Notes under the pieces: generated by a model
What the model was told of the DNA's origin: nothing
What the model saw: only the letters and a program-made list of their open reading frames with translations
The model's database searches: none
Shown: one piece after another, positions 45,151 to 55,039 of the stretch
Layout: each line of letters opens with the position of its first letter
Numbering within the stretch: the stretch's first letter is position 1
Program-made: the position numbers and the translations under genes
Source: an uncultured Roseobacter sp.
GTDB lineage: Bacteria; Pseudomonadota; Alphaproteobacteria; Rhodobacterales; Rhodobacteraceae
Length of the DNA stretch: 64,000 bases
NCBI GenBank assembly: GCA_947501635.1
Contig: CANMWT010000003.1
Location: 372,001 to 436,000 of the forward strand
Reading direction: 5' to 3'

Positions 45151-46221
45151 TCACTTCGCCGCCGCTAACGCGGCCAAAACATCGTCGGTTTCTTCCGGTG
45201 AAACCTTTGCATAACGCTCAATCATCAGAGCAGCGGTGCGGATCGACCACCCCATACAAGCGGCAATTTGGGCCAATGACAGCCCAGCGCGCAGAAGACG
45301 CGTTGCAGCGGTGCCTCTGGCGTCATTTAGGCGCAAAGCATATCCGACCAAGTCTGGCAGCAAGCCCGCTTTATCACGCCACTCTCGGAGACCCTCTGAG
45401 GCTCTGTGCTCTGTAAGTGCGCCGCCAGACGCGTTTGTCAAAATTAATAGGCGATCATCAGGCGTCTCATCAATGATGGTTGCCATTGTCTGAGTCACAG
45501 GGATGTAAGCCGGTACACCTCGCTTATTGGTACGGATACGAATACGACGCCCCGCTGGTGTTTGCTCGATTTGGTTGCGGCTCAAGCGAATTAAATCTCC
45601 GGGGCGCAGGCCAGTTTCCGTCGCTGCGATCAAAATGCGACGAACCCAATCAGGGCAAATCTTGGTGACCTGTGCTATTTCGCTTGGAGACCAAACAATA
45701 TCAGAACGGTCCACTTGGTAGAGCTTTTCGAGCCCCTGAATAGCGTTCTTCTCGATGTATCCTTCGGCTTCTGCCCAGTTTAGAAACAACGTAACGACCG
45801 CTCCGCAATAGTCATACTGCTTGGCGCTATGAATCCATTTCTGACGCCACTTATTAAATTCGCGTTTGGATGCAGGTATCTCCCACATAGAGATGTCGTC
45901 CGGACCAAACTCCTCCTTGAAACGGTTGAGCCAACGGCGGTAGTCGTCTTTTGTTCGTTGTTTCTTTTTGCGAAACTTCGGACTAGCTAGATATTCCGCC
46001 ACGATGTCGGCGTTGGACTGCAGATCGACCTTCGGTTTGCAGTTCTCGACGGCCTGAACGTAAGCGGCCATAAACTCTGCCGTTCTTGGAAAACGCTCCA
46101 TACCTGACCAGAATCCAGAACCTTTGCAGCCTCGCAAAGAGAAGTAGTACTTTTTGGCGCCATCAGCGAGCTTCGCTTGTGTGCGATGCACACCCTCTGG
46201 CAATTTCGAACTTCTAGCCAT
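45151..46221 (-). CDS. int: Tyrosine recombinase (integrase)
   Basis: A 356-residue phage-type integrase. N-terminal arm-binding/core-binding region (KQRTKDDYRRWLNRFKEEFG at about 87-106) then a catalytic domain with Arg206 (TGLRPGDL), Lys around 233 (NKRG), Arg302 (NDARGTAATRLL), Trp325 (CMGWS) and nucleophile Tyr337 (IERYAKV). The usual His of the HxxR box is Asn299, the Trp in place of the second His is a common variant. It ends 86 bp from the tRNA-Cys 3' end, as expected for a tRNA-targeting integrase. It overlaps the upstream small gene by eight bases, so expression is probably coupled to the replication module. Confidence 0.9.
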   Translation of the reverse strand: MARSSKLPEGVHRTQAKLADGAKKYYFSLRGCKGSGFWSGMERFPRTAEFMAAYVQAVENCKPKVDLQSNADIVAEYLASPKFRKKKQRTKDDYRRWLNRFKEEFGPDDISMWEIPASKREFNKWRQKWIHSAKQYDYCGAVVTLFLNWAEAEGYIEKNAIQGLEKLYQVDRSDIVWSPSEIAQVTKICPDWVRRILIAATETGLRPGDLIRLSRNQIEQTPAGRRIRIRTNKRGVPAYIPVTQTMATIIDETPDDRLLILTNASGGALTEHRASEGLREWRDKAGLLPDLVGYALRLNDARGTAATRLLRAGLSLAQIAACMGWSIRTAALMIERYAKVSPEETDDVLAALAAAK

Positions 46222-46555
46222 TTCGTCTCATCTTGCTGCGTTTCAGCGCTCCTTGTGGGCCTGCTTCGCTTGAGTTTCCGAGACCCTGAATTTCGTTCAG
46301 TTTGTGACGAACAGCAACAGGATCATAGCAGTCTCGTCTTCCCGGCACTGGCTCGATTCCAGCATCTTTGCAGAATTTGTAAAAGGCTGACGTAACCCCC
46401 CCAAAAAGTAAGCCTCGTGCAAGCTCTTCGGAAGTTATCATGTGAATTGGCGATGCCAAAGTCGTGCTTCCGGCCGACGGCGGCGCGTTATCACACGCCA
46501 CTGTCGGCTGGTAAGTTGGCAAAGTTGAAACTGGACTACCCTTCATTGGAACCAT
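46214..46555 (-). CDS. Small DNA-binding-like protein (putative excisionase/regulator)
   Basis: A 113-residue protein with an apparent winged-helix-like segment: ITSEELARGLLFGGVTSAFYKFCKDAGIEPVPG then DCYDPVAVRHKLNEIQG. The pattern of helix, Gly-rich turn, helix and a wing-like Tyr-Asp-Pro-x-x-Val resembles AlpA/excisionase-type small regulators, but I cannot confirm a family. A basic C-terminal tail (ALKRSKMRRNG) follows. It overlaps the primase-helicase gene by 20 bp and the integrase gene by eight bp, lying exactly between them. An in-frame ATG at 46546 is an alternative start. Confidence 0.6.
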   Translation of the reverse strand: MVPMKGSPVSTLPTYQPTVACDNAPPSAGSTTLASPIHMITSEELARGLLFGGVTSAFYKFCKDAGIEPVPGRRDCYDPVAVRHKLNEIQGLGNSSEAGPQGALKRSKMRRNG

Positions 46556-49500
46556 CCTCGCGATTGTAGCGTTTCGAGAGCGCTGCCTGAAGGACTTCGA
46601 CGGGGGGGAATTCTAAGCAGCGAATCTTGGAGCGCTTAACTTTCTCCCATTCGTCACCCTTCGCATCAGCGCTGTGTACGAATTCTTCGCACTCGACAAC
46701 GCCGCGAAGAGTTTTAACCGTCACGTGCTCACAACCTTGATCATCTGTGACAACATCCCCAAACAGCTCGTTCATCAACTCACCGATATCCCCGTCTTTT
46801 GCTTCAAATCGGTTCATCGAAGCTCCAAAAGAACGGCGAAGTTCTGATTGAGGCAGACGGATCGGCTTACCCTCTTCGAACATATAGCGAAATGTTTGCC
46901 CGCTTTCAGTTTTCATAGTAACAGATCCATCCTCGATCATGCGGATTACTGCACGCTCGACAGGGCGCATGGAATGCCAGCGCATCTTGCGGCGTTCTGG
47001 CGTGTCCGGTGCTGTACGCAAATGACCCCACGACAAGCCATCCACAGCAGGATCATAGTTTTCGAGTTCCCAGAGAAGGGCGGCCATGCCGTCCCCGTTG
47101 AGCTGGTCGTAGATCGCGTCAAAATATTCGCGATCATCTTTGTGATGGTCATTGATTTCCATCACCAAGTAGCGACGCTCTGAACCGTTTCCGTCAATTG
47201 GTACAACACGCTCGCTGTTGCTGTCGAAGAAGAAGAACGTTCGCGATGCCATCACGATCACGGGCAAACCTTTTGGCTCCACCATGATTGTTTCTGATGT
47301 AACAAGGTTCTTAATTTTACCGTTGATCTTCGGATCTCCAGCAAACAGGGCTTCAGTGCAGATCGCTACAAGAGAGGTGCACAGGTGTTGGCCCGCAAAA
47401 CGGCCGGTCAAGTGTTCTTCTTCAGCAATCGTGACGCTGTATGGCGCGACCAAGTGCTCGAGGAGGAGGCCGAAAGTGCTTTTTCCACAGCCCCCAAGAC
47501 CGCGCAGAACGATTGCAATAGGAATCTTTGCGCCGGGGCGCTGAACAAGATGAGCCAGTACAAGCCAAACGATGCGGAAAAGCTCATCACGACCGCAGCA
47601 GACGGTGTGAAAGATGAAATCTTTCAGCAACTGACAATCGCCTTGCTTCTCTTGCAATTGACGCCCACGATACAAATTGTAGGCATTCTCGTTAATGATT
47701 GCTGGCGGCGGGGCAAACTCAATTGCTGAATAGCGCTGGGCGAATTTCACAAAGACCGAAGCTGGGTTCACCAGTTTTTCTTTAACAAGAACACAACGAT
47801 CTTGGTGGAACATCTCAAAGTCGGGCTTCGACATTGATTCAATGGACACTGTATTAGCGAGTAATTTCGACGCATCAGGCACGCGTACCAGACGCACTTT
47901 TCCGCCGACGCTAACAATGCGCCAGCGCTTGTTCAGCGTTGCAATGGCTTCTTGCAGTGATGCGCCTAGTGGAGCCGCAATATCCCACGAGGGATGGGAT
48001 AAGTCATCTTCAGCGTCCAGCGCCTCCAATGCCCCAGCCTGCAATTGCTCTTGTTCTTTTGCTGCGGCGGCAGCTTTTGCATCCGACAGCATAGGCTTTG
48101 CCTGAGCTTTCAGACTGGCAATCTCACTGTTGTTATAGCGACCATCAGCCTTTAGGAGGTCTTTCAAGCGCTTAACTGCAGAGGACTTGTTGCCAGCTTT
48201 CAAAACTCCGGCAAATAGTGCGACAAAATCAAGATCCCCTGCATTCTCATTGGCAGCTACCTTGTGAAACGCTGCCTCTACCTTTTTGGGAGTGCTCAAA
48301 AACGCAACCTCGATCTTTTGAGCGGCACCATAATCGCTTGGGTGGACCGTCATCGTCTCGCCATCGATCTCCGGATAGAAGATCTCATCGCACAGCATCT
48401 CGGAAAGTGACGAAAATTCATCTGGCAGAACAGCATCACCGTCTTCCAAGCGGTCCTCCAAAAGGCGGATGAAATCCCACGTGCGTAGTTCGTTGCAGTG
48501 TGCGTGGTGACAGAAGACAACAAACGGTTGCTCACCGTCAGTCGCGCTGCACCAGCCGCCTGCATCCGAGCCGTCGTCTGGTTCGGAATGTTCAACGTGG
48601 TTGGGGCACATTATCGTCATACCATCGCCTGCAGAGGGATTGCGAATGTCCCATCCGATCATGTCGAGGAAGAGCTCCAAATCGAACGCTGCTCCGCAAT
48701 CAGTGAACCATTCGCGCACATCGAACCCATCAGACAGCACGGCTGGGGTGCCTGACCCTGTCGCTACGCGGCCCTTTGCTAGTTCCGCCTGATCATGAGG
48801 TTTGAACTTGGGCAGGTTGCCTTCAATCGGCATTTCGGCAATCGTTAGAGCACGCCCTGCAACGACATAATGCTTGTATTCTACATCCGCAGAAGCACGG
48901 CGCGGCAGATACATCATCTGAACGAACTTTGCGGCACTGAAATCCAATTCCTGAATTCCGAGCAACTTCGCAAAGCCCGCGTAGCGGGCCAACCATTCCT
49001 TGGAGGCCTGTGCCACCGAGCCACCAAACTCACTTACTAGAAATGGGCGGTCCATAGGTATGATTACACGGAAGTAGTCGCCGTCAGGCGATGCCTTATT
49101 CGCATGGCTGTGGGTAGTGTAGAGGATGCCGAACAGCCCTAGTTTGATCAGGCGATCGCGGACACTGTCGATATGATCGGTGCCATCGATGTCAATGACG
49201 AATGCCGTGACCGACTTTGCTTTGGCCTTAGCGCGGTGTGTGTAGAGTTGCTTGTCACCGTTCGTTGTGATTGCACGCCCGGTGAGTTCGGTTTCGTTGG
49301 GGAAAAACGCAGACCCTTCTTTCGTTTTTTGAATTGGGTGCTGCGTCAGAGTGTCCAAATAGGATTGAAACGGGAAGCGGCGCTGAATCCATTTATCTCC
49401 AGCGACCTTGGGTGCACGCGGTGAAAATCCTGTGATCAGCTCGCTCGTGAGCACCGCTTGTGCTTCAGGCGAATCTAGGTCGCCATAGACTAGCGCGTCA

Positions 49501-49598
49501 TTGAGCTTTTCACTTGGCACTGCTGTGTGTTCAACTTCGAGCTGAACACCACCCAGTTCTGAGGTGGTTTGGACGGTTTGAAAGTCTTCGTTTGCCAT
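46536..49598 (-). CDS. Primase-SF3 helicase fusion (DUF5906-like replication protein)
   Basis: A 1,020-residue protein. The N-terminal half shows archaeo-eukaryotic primase-like motifs: AFVIDIDGTDHIDSV (Asp-x-Asp) and YTTHSHANKASPDGDYFRV (His motif). The C-terminal half is a helicase of the D5/SF3 type: Walker A RGLGGCGKSTFGLLL, an acidic Walker B-like CTEALFAGDPKINGK and the ASRTFFFFDSNSERVVPID sensor segment. Such proteins replicate phages, phage satellites and plasmids. AAGGAGACTAAATGAT precedes the ATG at 49598, which is preferred over a codon 11 residues upstream. It is the core of the element's replication module. Self-replication is inferred. Confidence 0.82.
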   Translation of the reverse strand: MANEDFQTVQTTSELGGVQLEVEHTAVPSEKLNDALVYGDLDSPEAQAVLTSELITGFSPRAPKVAGDKWIQRRFPFQSYLDTLTQHPIQKTKEGSAFFPNETELTGRAITTNGDKQLYTHRAKAKAKSVTAFVIDIDGTDHIDSVRDRLIKLGLFGILYTTHSHANKASPDGDYFRVIIPMDRPFLVSEFGGSVAQASKEWLARYAGFAKLLGIQELDFSAAKFVQMMYLPRRASADVEYKHYVVAGRALTIAEMPIEGNLPKFKPHDQAELAKGRVATGSGTPAVLSDGFDVREWFTDCGAAFDLELFLDMIGWDIRNPSAGDGMTIMCPNHVEHSEPDDGSDAGGWCSATDGEQPFVVFCHHAHCNELRTWDFIRLLEDRLEDGDAVLPDEFSSLSEMLCDEIFYPEIDGETMTVHPSDYGAAQKIEVAFLSTPKKVEAAFHKVAANENAGDLDFVALFAGVLKAGNKSSAVKRLKDLLKADGRYNNSEIASLKAQAKPMLSDAKAAAAAKEQEQLQAGALEALDAEDDLSHPSWDIAAPLGASLQEAIATLNKRWRIVSVGGKVRLVRVPDASKLLANTVSIESMSKPDFEMFHQDRCVLVKEKLVNPASVFVKFAQRYSAIEFAPPPAIINENAYNLYRGRQLQEKQGDCQLLKDFIFHTVCCGRDELFRIVWLVLAHLVQRPGAKIPIAIVLRGLGGCGKSTFGLLLEHLVAPYSVTIAEEEHLTGRFAGQHLCTSLVAICTEALFAGDPKINGKIKNLVTSETIMVEPKGLPVIVMASRTFFFFDSNSERVVPIDGNGSERRYLVMEINDHHKDDREYFDAIYDQLNGDGMAALLWELENYDPAVDGLSWGHLRTAPDTPERRKMRWHSMRPVERAVIRMIEDGSVTMKTESGQTFRYMFEEGKPIRLPQSELRRSFGASMNRFEAKDGDIGELMNELFGDVVTDDQGCEHVTVKTLRGVVECEEFVHSADAKGDEWEKVKRSKIRCLEFPPVEVLQAALSKRYNREDGSNEG

Positions 49599-49654
49599 AT
49601 CATTTAGTCTCCTTGAACATTGACATGGCACCGCTCTATCGACCTGCAGCCGAC

Positions 49655-49695
49655 TGCGAAATTTTTACTAAGGAACGAATTAATCAGTTCTATTC
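49655..49695. promoter_or_regulatory. Palindromic element, copy A
   Basis: GCGAAATTTTTACTAAGGAACGAATTAATCAGTTCT (about 49656-49691) contains GAACGAATTAATCAGTTC, a partial palindrome centred on ATTAAT. A closely similar element occurs at 60396-60427. Here it lies in the 120-bp spacer upstream of the primase-helicase gene, so it may bind a repressor or initiator. Function inferred from position and symmetry. Confidence 0.5.
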
Positions 49696-49718
49696 GGCGC
49701 TTTCGCTTAGACCCAAGT

Positions 49719-50558
49719 TTAGCGAGTACGGCGCTTTACTGTATCGATGCGGCTTCGAAGGACTTCAAGAAAATCAGGTTCATGTTTCTGCAGTCGTTTC
49801 TGCAGTTTCTTATAAGGTTGCTCCGAAGCTTCGTCAGTGTCCGGATTCTTGAAAAGATCCCGAACATCAAGCCAAACATCCATCCAAGACAGCCAAACTT
49901 TGCCGTCATTAACTAGGCCTTTGAGCCGATCAGTGATTGCTTGATAGTCTTCCTGCGGCTTCATCCCAGCTCCGCGTGGGTTGAGCCTTTTTACGAAACC
50001 AGATGTTCTGCTTCTAGCGCGCGACCAATTCTTTATGTCTGTTAGTCGAAACTTCACATCCCAAAAGCAGAGAATTTGTTCAAAGTCGTATGGTCTTTCC
50101 GGAACGGTCGGCAAAGTTCTTTCGATGTTCAGGTTTTCTCTTCGCGCTTCAAACCTTGACTGCTCACCAATCCAAAGTGCGGACAGTTCCCAAATTGCTC
50201 CTTCGTTCCACCATGCATAAGGAGGAATCTCCGAGTAGGCATCTTCCTGTCCGAAAGCTATTCGAATGTCGCCGCGAGCTCTCCATGCGGAGCAGGATTG
50301 AACGACGTCTTCGTGCTCGATATCCCCTTCGAGTGCTGGAAGGTCAAGACAGACATCTGCAAACCGACCTCTGCATTCAATCTGACCCGCCTGAACGGCT
50401 TGAATAAGTGCCTCAAATATCGGGCTCCGCTGTGGGAATTGAAACTGCTGCGCTGGCTTTGCAAAATCTGGCTCAATGTTCTGGGCCTCAATCAAACAGT
50501 GAACCGCATAGGCCATAGATACGAAGTCTTCATAGTCCTTGCGTTCAATATCAGTCAT
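49719..50558 (-). CDS. Hypothetical protein of the element
   Basis: A 279-residue soluble protein with no motif I recognise. It starts MTDIERKDYEDFVSMAYAV, is rich in Trp and aromatic residues (YAWWNEGAIWELSALWIGEQ), and ends in a basic helical region (PYKKLQKRLQKHEPDFLEVLRSRIDTVKRR). No signal peptide, no transmembrane segment. It is the first gene of a minus-strand run that continues into the primase-helicase, small regulator and integrase genes, 120 bp upstream of the primase, and may belong to the replication or control module. Function cannot be inferred. Confidence 0.7.
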   Translation of the reverse strand: MTDIERKDYEDFVSMAYAVHCLIEAQNIEPDFAKPAQQFQFPQRSPIFEALIQAVQAGQIECRGRFADVCLDLPALEGDIEHEDVVQSCSAWRARGDIRIAFGQEDAYSEIPPYAWWNEGAIWELSALWIGEQSRFEARRENLNIERTLPTVPERPYDFEQILCFWDVKFRLTDIKNWSRARSRTSGFVKRLNPRGAGMKPQEDYQAITDRLKGLVNDGKVWLSWMDVWLDVRDLFKNPDTDEASEQPYKKLQKRLQKHEPDFLEVLRSRIDTVKRRTR

Positions 50559-51234
50559 TCAGTAGCCTTAGTAATACAGCAAATCACTCGTTTCACCTTT
50601 TCATTTCTCCGCTGCACTTTTGATGGATCCAACAACTCCACCGAAACCTGCAAGTGCGCTTCCGTCGTCTGCTCGATCTGGTTCATTCGGGATGGGGGGG
50701 CTCTCCCCCCGCTTCAGCTCGTTTCTAATGGATTCATTGGATCATTTGGATACAATTCAGAATATTAGTAAAAAGTGGCCATTTTTGAGCCAACGCAAGA
50801 AACTTTGGGGGACCCAACCCGGAGGGTACGGTCGCCCCCCCAACGACGCTGCACTGCCTGCATGCATGTGAAATGTTAACTTAGGCAAAAGTTCACATCT
50901 AAGTGTCAGCTCGCTTGCACGCCTTTGATTCAAAAGCCCTCCACTATTTCCGTTCACGGTTGCAAAGTTCACATCGTAGCCATGCGTGCTTACGCCGTTC
51001 CGATAGTTGCTGTCTGGTGGCAGGGTATAACGAACTATTAACATCCAAGTTACGCTGAAAGTCGAAAACGCTTCCGTTGCACGAACGGATTCATCAATTT
51101 TCAGTTTTTAATGGTCGTCTTGAATACTGAAATGATCGCATTCGGTTGATAAACCGATTTGACAGATGGTTCCGCCTTGCAAGACCGGGACCACATCAGG
51201 CATCGTGCACAGAAAATATTTAGAGGACAATGAT
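50559..51234. promoter_or_regulatory. 676-bp divergent regulatory region between element module and hsd operon
   Basis: No credible gene. It must carry the divergent promoters for the minus-strand replication module and the plus-strand hsdM operon. A hairpin GGGGGG (50695-50700) with CCCCCC (50705-50710) occurs mid-region. A 14-base motif, GCAAAGTTCACATC, occurs at 50962-50975 and, with one extra A, at 50885-50899 (GCAAAAGTTCACATC), 76 bases apart. A short AT-rich palindrome-like GGTTGATAAACC lies at 51144-51155. Binding proteins unknown. Confidence 0.6.
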
Positions 51235-52800
51235 TTGGGCGATACAAGCAACCGCGTAACCGATCTTGACTTTGCAGCAGACCTTTTCAAGGCTGCCGAC
51301 AAACTTAGGGGTAACCTTGAGCCCTCGGAGTACAAGCATGTCGCGCTGGGCCTGATCTTCCTGAAGTACATCTCGGATGCGTTCAACGTTCTTCACGAGC
51401 AACTGAGCGCTGAGGATGGCGCTGATCCGGAAGACCCAGACGAATACCTCGCTGAAAACGTGTTCTGGGTCCCAGAGGCCGCCCGCTGGTCATATCTGCA
51501 AGCCAACGCCAAACGCCCCGAAATCCAACTACCTGATGGAAAAAGGGTCAATATCGGCGGGCTGATCGACCGAGCCATGGAAGCCATCGAAAGTGTCCCC
51601 AGCAACGAAGGCCTCAAGGGCGTTCTGCCGAAGAACTATGGTCGCCCAACTCTAAACAAGATCATGCTGGGCGAGCTGATCGACCTATTCTCAAACATTC
51701 CCATGAACGAAGGCGGCGCGAAGGACCTGCTGGGTCGGGTGTATGAATACTTTCTGTCCGGTTTTGCCTCCTCTGAAGGCAAGCGTGGCGGCGAGTTCTT
51801 CACGCCCCGCTCGGTCGTCCGAACTCTTGTCGACATGCTGGAACCCTACGAGGGACGCGTCTACGATCCCTGCTGCGGCTCCGGTGGCATGTTCGTCCAG
51901 TCCGAAAAATTCATCGAAGACCACGGCGGGCGACGCGACGCGATCTCGGTCTATGGGCAGGAAATTAACCACACGACTTGGCGGCTGGCCAAGATGAATC
52001 TCGCCGTTCAAGGGATCGATGCCGACATCCGCTGGAATAACGAGGGCAGCTTCCACCGGGACGAACTGCCGGATCTACGCGCTGACTATATCCTCGCGAA
52101 CCCGCCTTTCAATATCTCTGACTGGGGCGGCGAGCGGCTGCGTGACGACGTGCGCTGGAAATTCGGCACTCCGCCCGCTGGCAACGCCAACTACGGGTGG
52201 CTGCAACACATCTACCATCACCTCGCGCCACGCGGGACGGCAGGCGTAGTGCTCGCCAACGGTTCCATGTCATCGCAGCAATCTGGCGAGGGCGACATCC
52301 GCAAGGCGATGATCGAATACGATGCCATCGATGCCATGGTCGCCCTGCCGGGGCAATTGTTCTACTCGACACAGATTCCAGCCTGCCTTTGGATTTTGGC
52401 CAAGGATAAGAGTGCAAACGGACACCGCGACCGGCGCGGCGAAATCCTGTTCATCGATGCGCGGGATCTTGGCTACATGGTTGACCGAGTACGGCGCGAG
52501 TTTCGCGAAGAAGATATTTCGAAGATAGCCGGAGCGTACCATCGCTGGCGCAACAAGGACCACGACGAGGACTACGAAGACATCCCCGGCTTTTGCCGCG
52601 CGGTCGATACTGAAGCGGTGCGCGAACACGGATATGTACTTACGCCGGGACGCTTCGTCGGGGTTGCGGTTGCCGACGAGGACAATGAACCATTCGAGAC
52701 GAAGATCGCGCGGCTTCGTGCCGAGCTGGAAAGTCAATTCGCCGCGTCCAGTGAGTTCGAGGCAGAAATTCGAGCCTCATTGTTGGGGATCGATGAATGA
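51235..52800 (+). CDS. hsdM: Type I restriction-modification methyltransferase subunit M
   Basis: A 521-residue N6-adenine methyltransferase subunit. The N-terminal helical domain reads [17 protein letters not shown] and [19 protein letters not shown], then the SAM-binding motif [18 protein letters not shown] and the catalytic motif [14 protein letters not shown] (NPPF). AGAGGA sits seven bases before TTG 51235, supporting a TTG start; an ATG at 51166 in the same frame lacks a ribosome binding site. It works with HsdS to methylate and with HsdR to restrict. The stop overlaps the hsdS start by four bases. Confidence 0.95.
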   Translation: MGDTSNRVTDLDFAADLFKAADKLRGNLEPSEYKHVALGLIFLKYISDAFNVLHEQLSAEDGADPEDPDEYLAENVFWVPEAARWSYLQANAKRPEIQLPDGKRVNIGGLIDRAMEAIESVPSNEGLKGVLPKNYGRPTLNKIMLGELIDLFSNIPMNEGGAKDLLGRVYEYFLSGFASSEGKRGGEFFTPRSVVRTLVDMLEPYEGRVYDPCCGSGGMFVQSEKFIEDHGGRRDAISVYGQEINHTTWRLAKMNLAVQGIDADIRWNNEGSFHRDELPDLRADYILANPPFNISDWGGERLRDDVRWKFGTPPAGNANYGWLQHIYHHLAPRGTAGVVLANGSMSSQQSGEGDIRKAMIEYDAIDAMVALPGQLFYSTQIPACLWILAKDKSANGHRDRRGEILFIDARDLGYMVDRVRREFREEDISKIAGAYHRWRNKDHDEDYEDIPGFCRAVDTEAVREHGYVLTPGRFVGVAVADEDNEPFETKIARLRAELESQFAASSEFEAEIRASLLGIDE

Positions 52801-54206
52801 CGGATGGTCGGAGCATCTTCGGTCCCATTCCAGATGGCTGGACGTTGGGCCGCCTCGGTCATTTGACTGCCAAGATCGGGTCGGGTGCGACGCCTCGTGG
52901 TGGCGAAGCAACCTATCTTCCCAGTCGGGAGAATTTCGCCCTGATCCGCAGCCAGTGCGTGCACGACAGAAGGTTCGATCAAGGTAACCTTTCCTTCATT
53001 AGCGACGAACAAGCCCACCAACTTCGAAATGCCGAAGTGCGAAGTGGCGACGTTTTGCTTAACATTACCGGCGACGGAGTTACTTTTTCGCGATCCGCGC
53101 TGGTACCGGATGACGTGCTACCCGCATGCGTAAATCAGCATGTTGCAATCGTACGGGCGGACGCAGAAAACCTCTCGCCGAAATTCTTGGTTTCGTTCCT
53201 GACGCATCCGATGACGAAGCCGTATATCGAGTCGTTCAATGCTGGTGGGTCAAGACGAGCAATCACGAAGGGGCATATCGAGAACTTCGAAATCCCACTG
53301 CCGCCATTAGATGAACAAATCGAAATCGGCGAGTTCCTATCCCGCCTCGACGACAAAATCGACCTGAACCGGCGGATTAACGAGACTTTGGAGGTGATTG
53401 CGCAGGCGGTCTTCCGGGACTGGTTCGTCGATTTCGGGCCCACTCAACGCAAGATGGAAGGCGCAACCGATCCGGTCGCCATCCTTGGCGGCTTGATCCC
53501 CAACCCAGAAGAAGCCGCCTCGCTCGCTGCTCTCTTCCCAGCCTCTTTCGGTGATGGCGGATTACCTGATGGGTGGAAAAACAAAACACTTGGTGACTTC
53601 GATGTCGAACTAGAATCTGGTCGCCGACCCAAAGGTGGAATCGACAAATCCTTGCAGCAGGGAGTTCCCAGCCTCGGTGCGGAAAGTGTGCACGAAGTCG
53701 GGGTCTTCGACGGCTCAAAGTTGAAGTACGTGCCGGAAGACTTCGCGAACAAAGCTTCCGCCGGTTGGGTGCAAGACTATGACGTTGCGGTTTACAAAGA
53801 CGGCGCGAACGTCGGAGACCCCAAAAGGGTCGCGTTGTTTGGTGGTGGATTTCCTTTTGGAAAATTCATGGTCAACGAGCACGTGTTTCTTGTTCGAAGC
53901 AAGTCGCTAGGTCAGCCATTCTTATACTCCCTTTTCAAGTCCGCTAGAGTTTCTGGCCGATTGGAAAAACTCGGAAGGGGAAAGGCTGCTCAGCCCGGCC
54001 TAAACCAAAAAGAGGTTTTCTCGTGTGACTTTGTCGTGCCGGGTTCCGAGTTGATTGCCGAGTTCAATCGATTGACCCTGCCGAGTGTGAGCCTGCGTTT
54101 GCACAACGGAAAGGAAAATCAAACGCTCGCAGCAACTCGCGACCTACTCCTGCCAAAGCTGATGTCTGGCGAAATCCGCCTTCGGGCGGAGGAGGCAATC
54201 GCCTAA
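52797..54206 (+). CDS. hsdS: Type I restriction-modification specificity subunit S
   Basis: A 469-residue specificity subunit. Two target-recognition domains, one starting [20 protein letters not shown], the other [18 protein letters not shown], each followed by a conserved dimer helix: [20 protein letters not shown] with [20 protein letters not shown], then a second shorter repeat ending [21 protein letters not shown]. This gives the standard bipartite recognition. Target sequence cannot be read by eye. Its start overlaps the hsdM stop by four bases, its end overlaps the next gene by one base (TAATG). Confidence 0.93.
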   Translation: MTDGRSIFGPIPDGWTLGRLGHLTAKIGSGATPRGGEATYLPSRENFALIRSQCVHDRRFDQGNLSFISDEQAHQLRNAEVRSGDVLLNITGDGVTFSRSALVPDDVLPACVNQHVAIVRADAENLSPKFLVSFLTHPMTKPYIESFNAGGSRRAITKGHIENFEIPLPPLDEQIEIGEFLSRLDDKIDLNRRINETLEVIAQAVFRDWFVDFGPTQRKMEGATDPVAILGGLIPNPEEAASLAALFPASFGDGGLPDGWKNKTLGDFDVELESGRRPKGGIDKSLQQGVPSLGAESVHEVGVFDGSKLKYVPEDFANKASAGWVQDYDVAVYKDGANVGDPKRVALFGGGFPFGKFMVNEHVFLVRSKSLGQPFLYSLFKSARVSGRLEKLGRGKAAQPGLNQKEVFSCDFVVPGSELIAEFNRLTLPSVSLRLHNGKENQTLAATRDLLLPKLMSGEIRLRAEEAIA

Positions 54207-55039
54207 TGTTCTGCCCGTCCGGTCATTGCCTCTGTCGCACTCTGCAAAACCAGTCCACGCAGGTATGGAACGACCTACAGGACGCAGAAATGCTGGGCAC
54301 GCCATACCACGAAGACACTGTCACCCAGTCCCTTGCCCTAGATCTGAACCGGCAGCATCCGGCAGAAAATCGGGTGCATGTTTTTGGACGAGCGGCGGAA
54401 AGCAAAAACGGTTCTGACTTCATATGGCTATTCTTTGACAAAGCTCTGCATCGCTATATCCCGGTCGCTGTACAGTCAAAGCGTCTTTACCCCAGCGGGC
54501 GTTATGATGCCTTCAAGGCACATCAAGTGAACAAGATTAGGAAATACGCGGCGGTGATCGGTGGAGTGCCGATCTATCTTTTTTACAACTACCCCGTGAT
54601 GGTGCCCGCCCTTTGGAAGGTTTGGTCGCATGGCCGTCCTTCTTGGCCTTTGGGCGTTCTGGATTATCAGCGCGATTTGGGTCTTATTTATCTGCATGCG
54701 GATAACGCCGTCGGCATCAAGGACGGGAAACTCGGACCCGACGACATTGCTCTTCATTGCTTTCCGATGTGGACGCCGTTCTGCCGTTGCCATCCTTCAA
54801 GCTCGTCAGACCCATTGCACAATATCTGGGTGCGTCTGTCGGGGGTTGAGGGAGCAGAACAACCACGGGAGGGACGGGATGGACCCGTCGAAACGCATTC
54901 GCTGCTTCGATCTTGGATGTCAGGAGACGAGGTGCGGGACGAAGGCCTGATGGACGTGCTAAGACTGTTCGAATTCGCCGATGACCAAGGTTTTTCGCCA
55001 TCGTTCGTCATAGGAACTACGATTGGGGGTGACCGATGA
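54206..55039 (+). CDS. DUF6615-like protein with PD-(D/E)xK-type signature, in hsd operon
   Basis: A 277-residue protein, not part of a standard type I system. The N-terminal third shows a nuclease-like set: Glu36 in YHEDTVTQSL, Asp71 in ESKNGSDFIWLF and Gln90-x-Lys92 in VAVQSKRLYPSGR, which fits a PD-(D/E)xK core with Gln in the third site. A following VNKIRKYAAVIGGVPIYLFYNYPV resembles the beta strands of such folds, and the family looks like DUF6615 by memory. Whether it cuts DNA or is an inactive modifier is unknown. Its ATG overlaps the hsdS stop and its end overlaps the next gene, so it is transcribed and translated within the operon. Confidence 0.6.
   Translation: MFCPSGHCLCRTLQNQSTQVWNDLQDAEMLGTPYHEDTVTQSLALDLNRQHPAENRVHVFGRAAESKNGSDFIWLFFDKALHRYIPVAVQSKRLYPSGRYDAFKAHQVNKIRKYAAVIGGVPIYLFYNYPVMVPALWKVWSHGRPSWPLGVLDYQRDLGLIYLHADNAVGIKDGKLGPDDIALHCFPMWTPFCRCHPSSSSDPLHNIWVRLSGVEGAEQPREGRDGPVETHSLLRSWMSGDEVRDEGLMDVLRLFEFADDQGFSPSFVIGTTIGGDR

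Noticed and set aside
50620-50871. Small frames in the hsd regulatory region
   Set aside because: They lack ribosome binding sites and homology, and overlap the hairpin and repeats; treated as non-coding.
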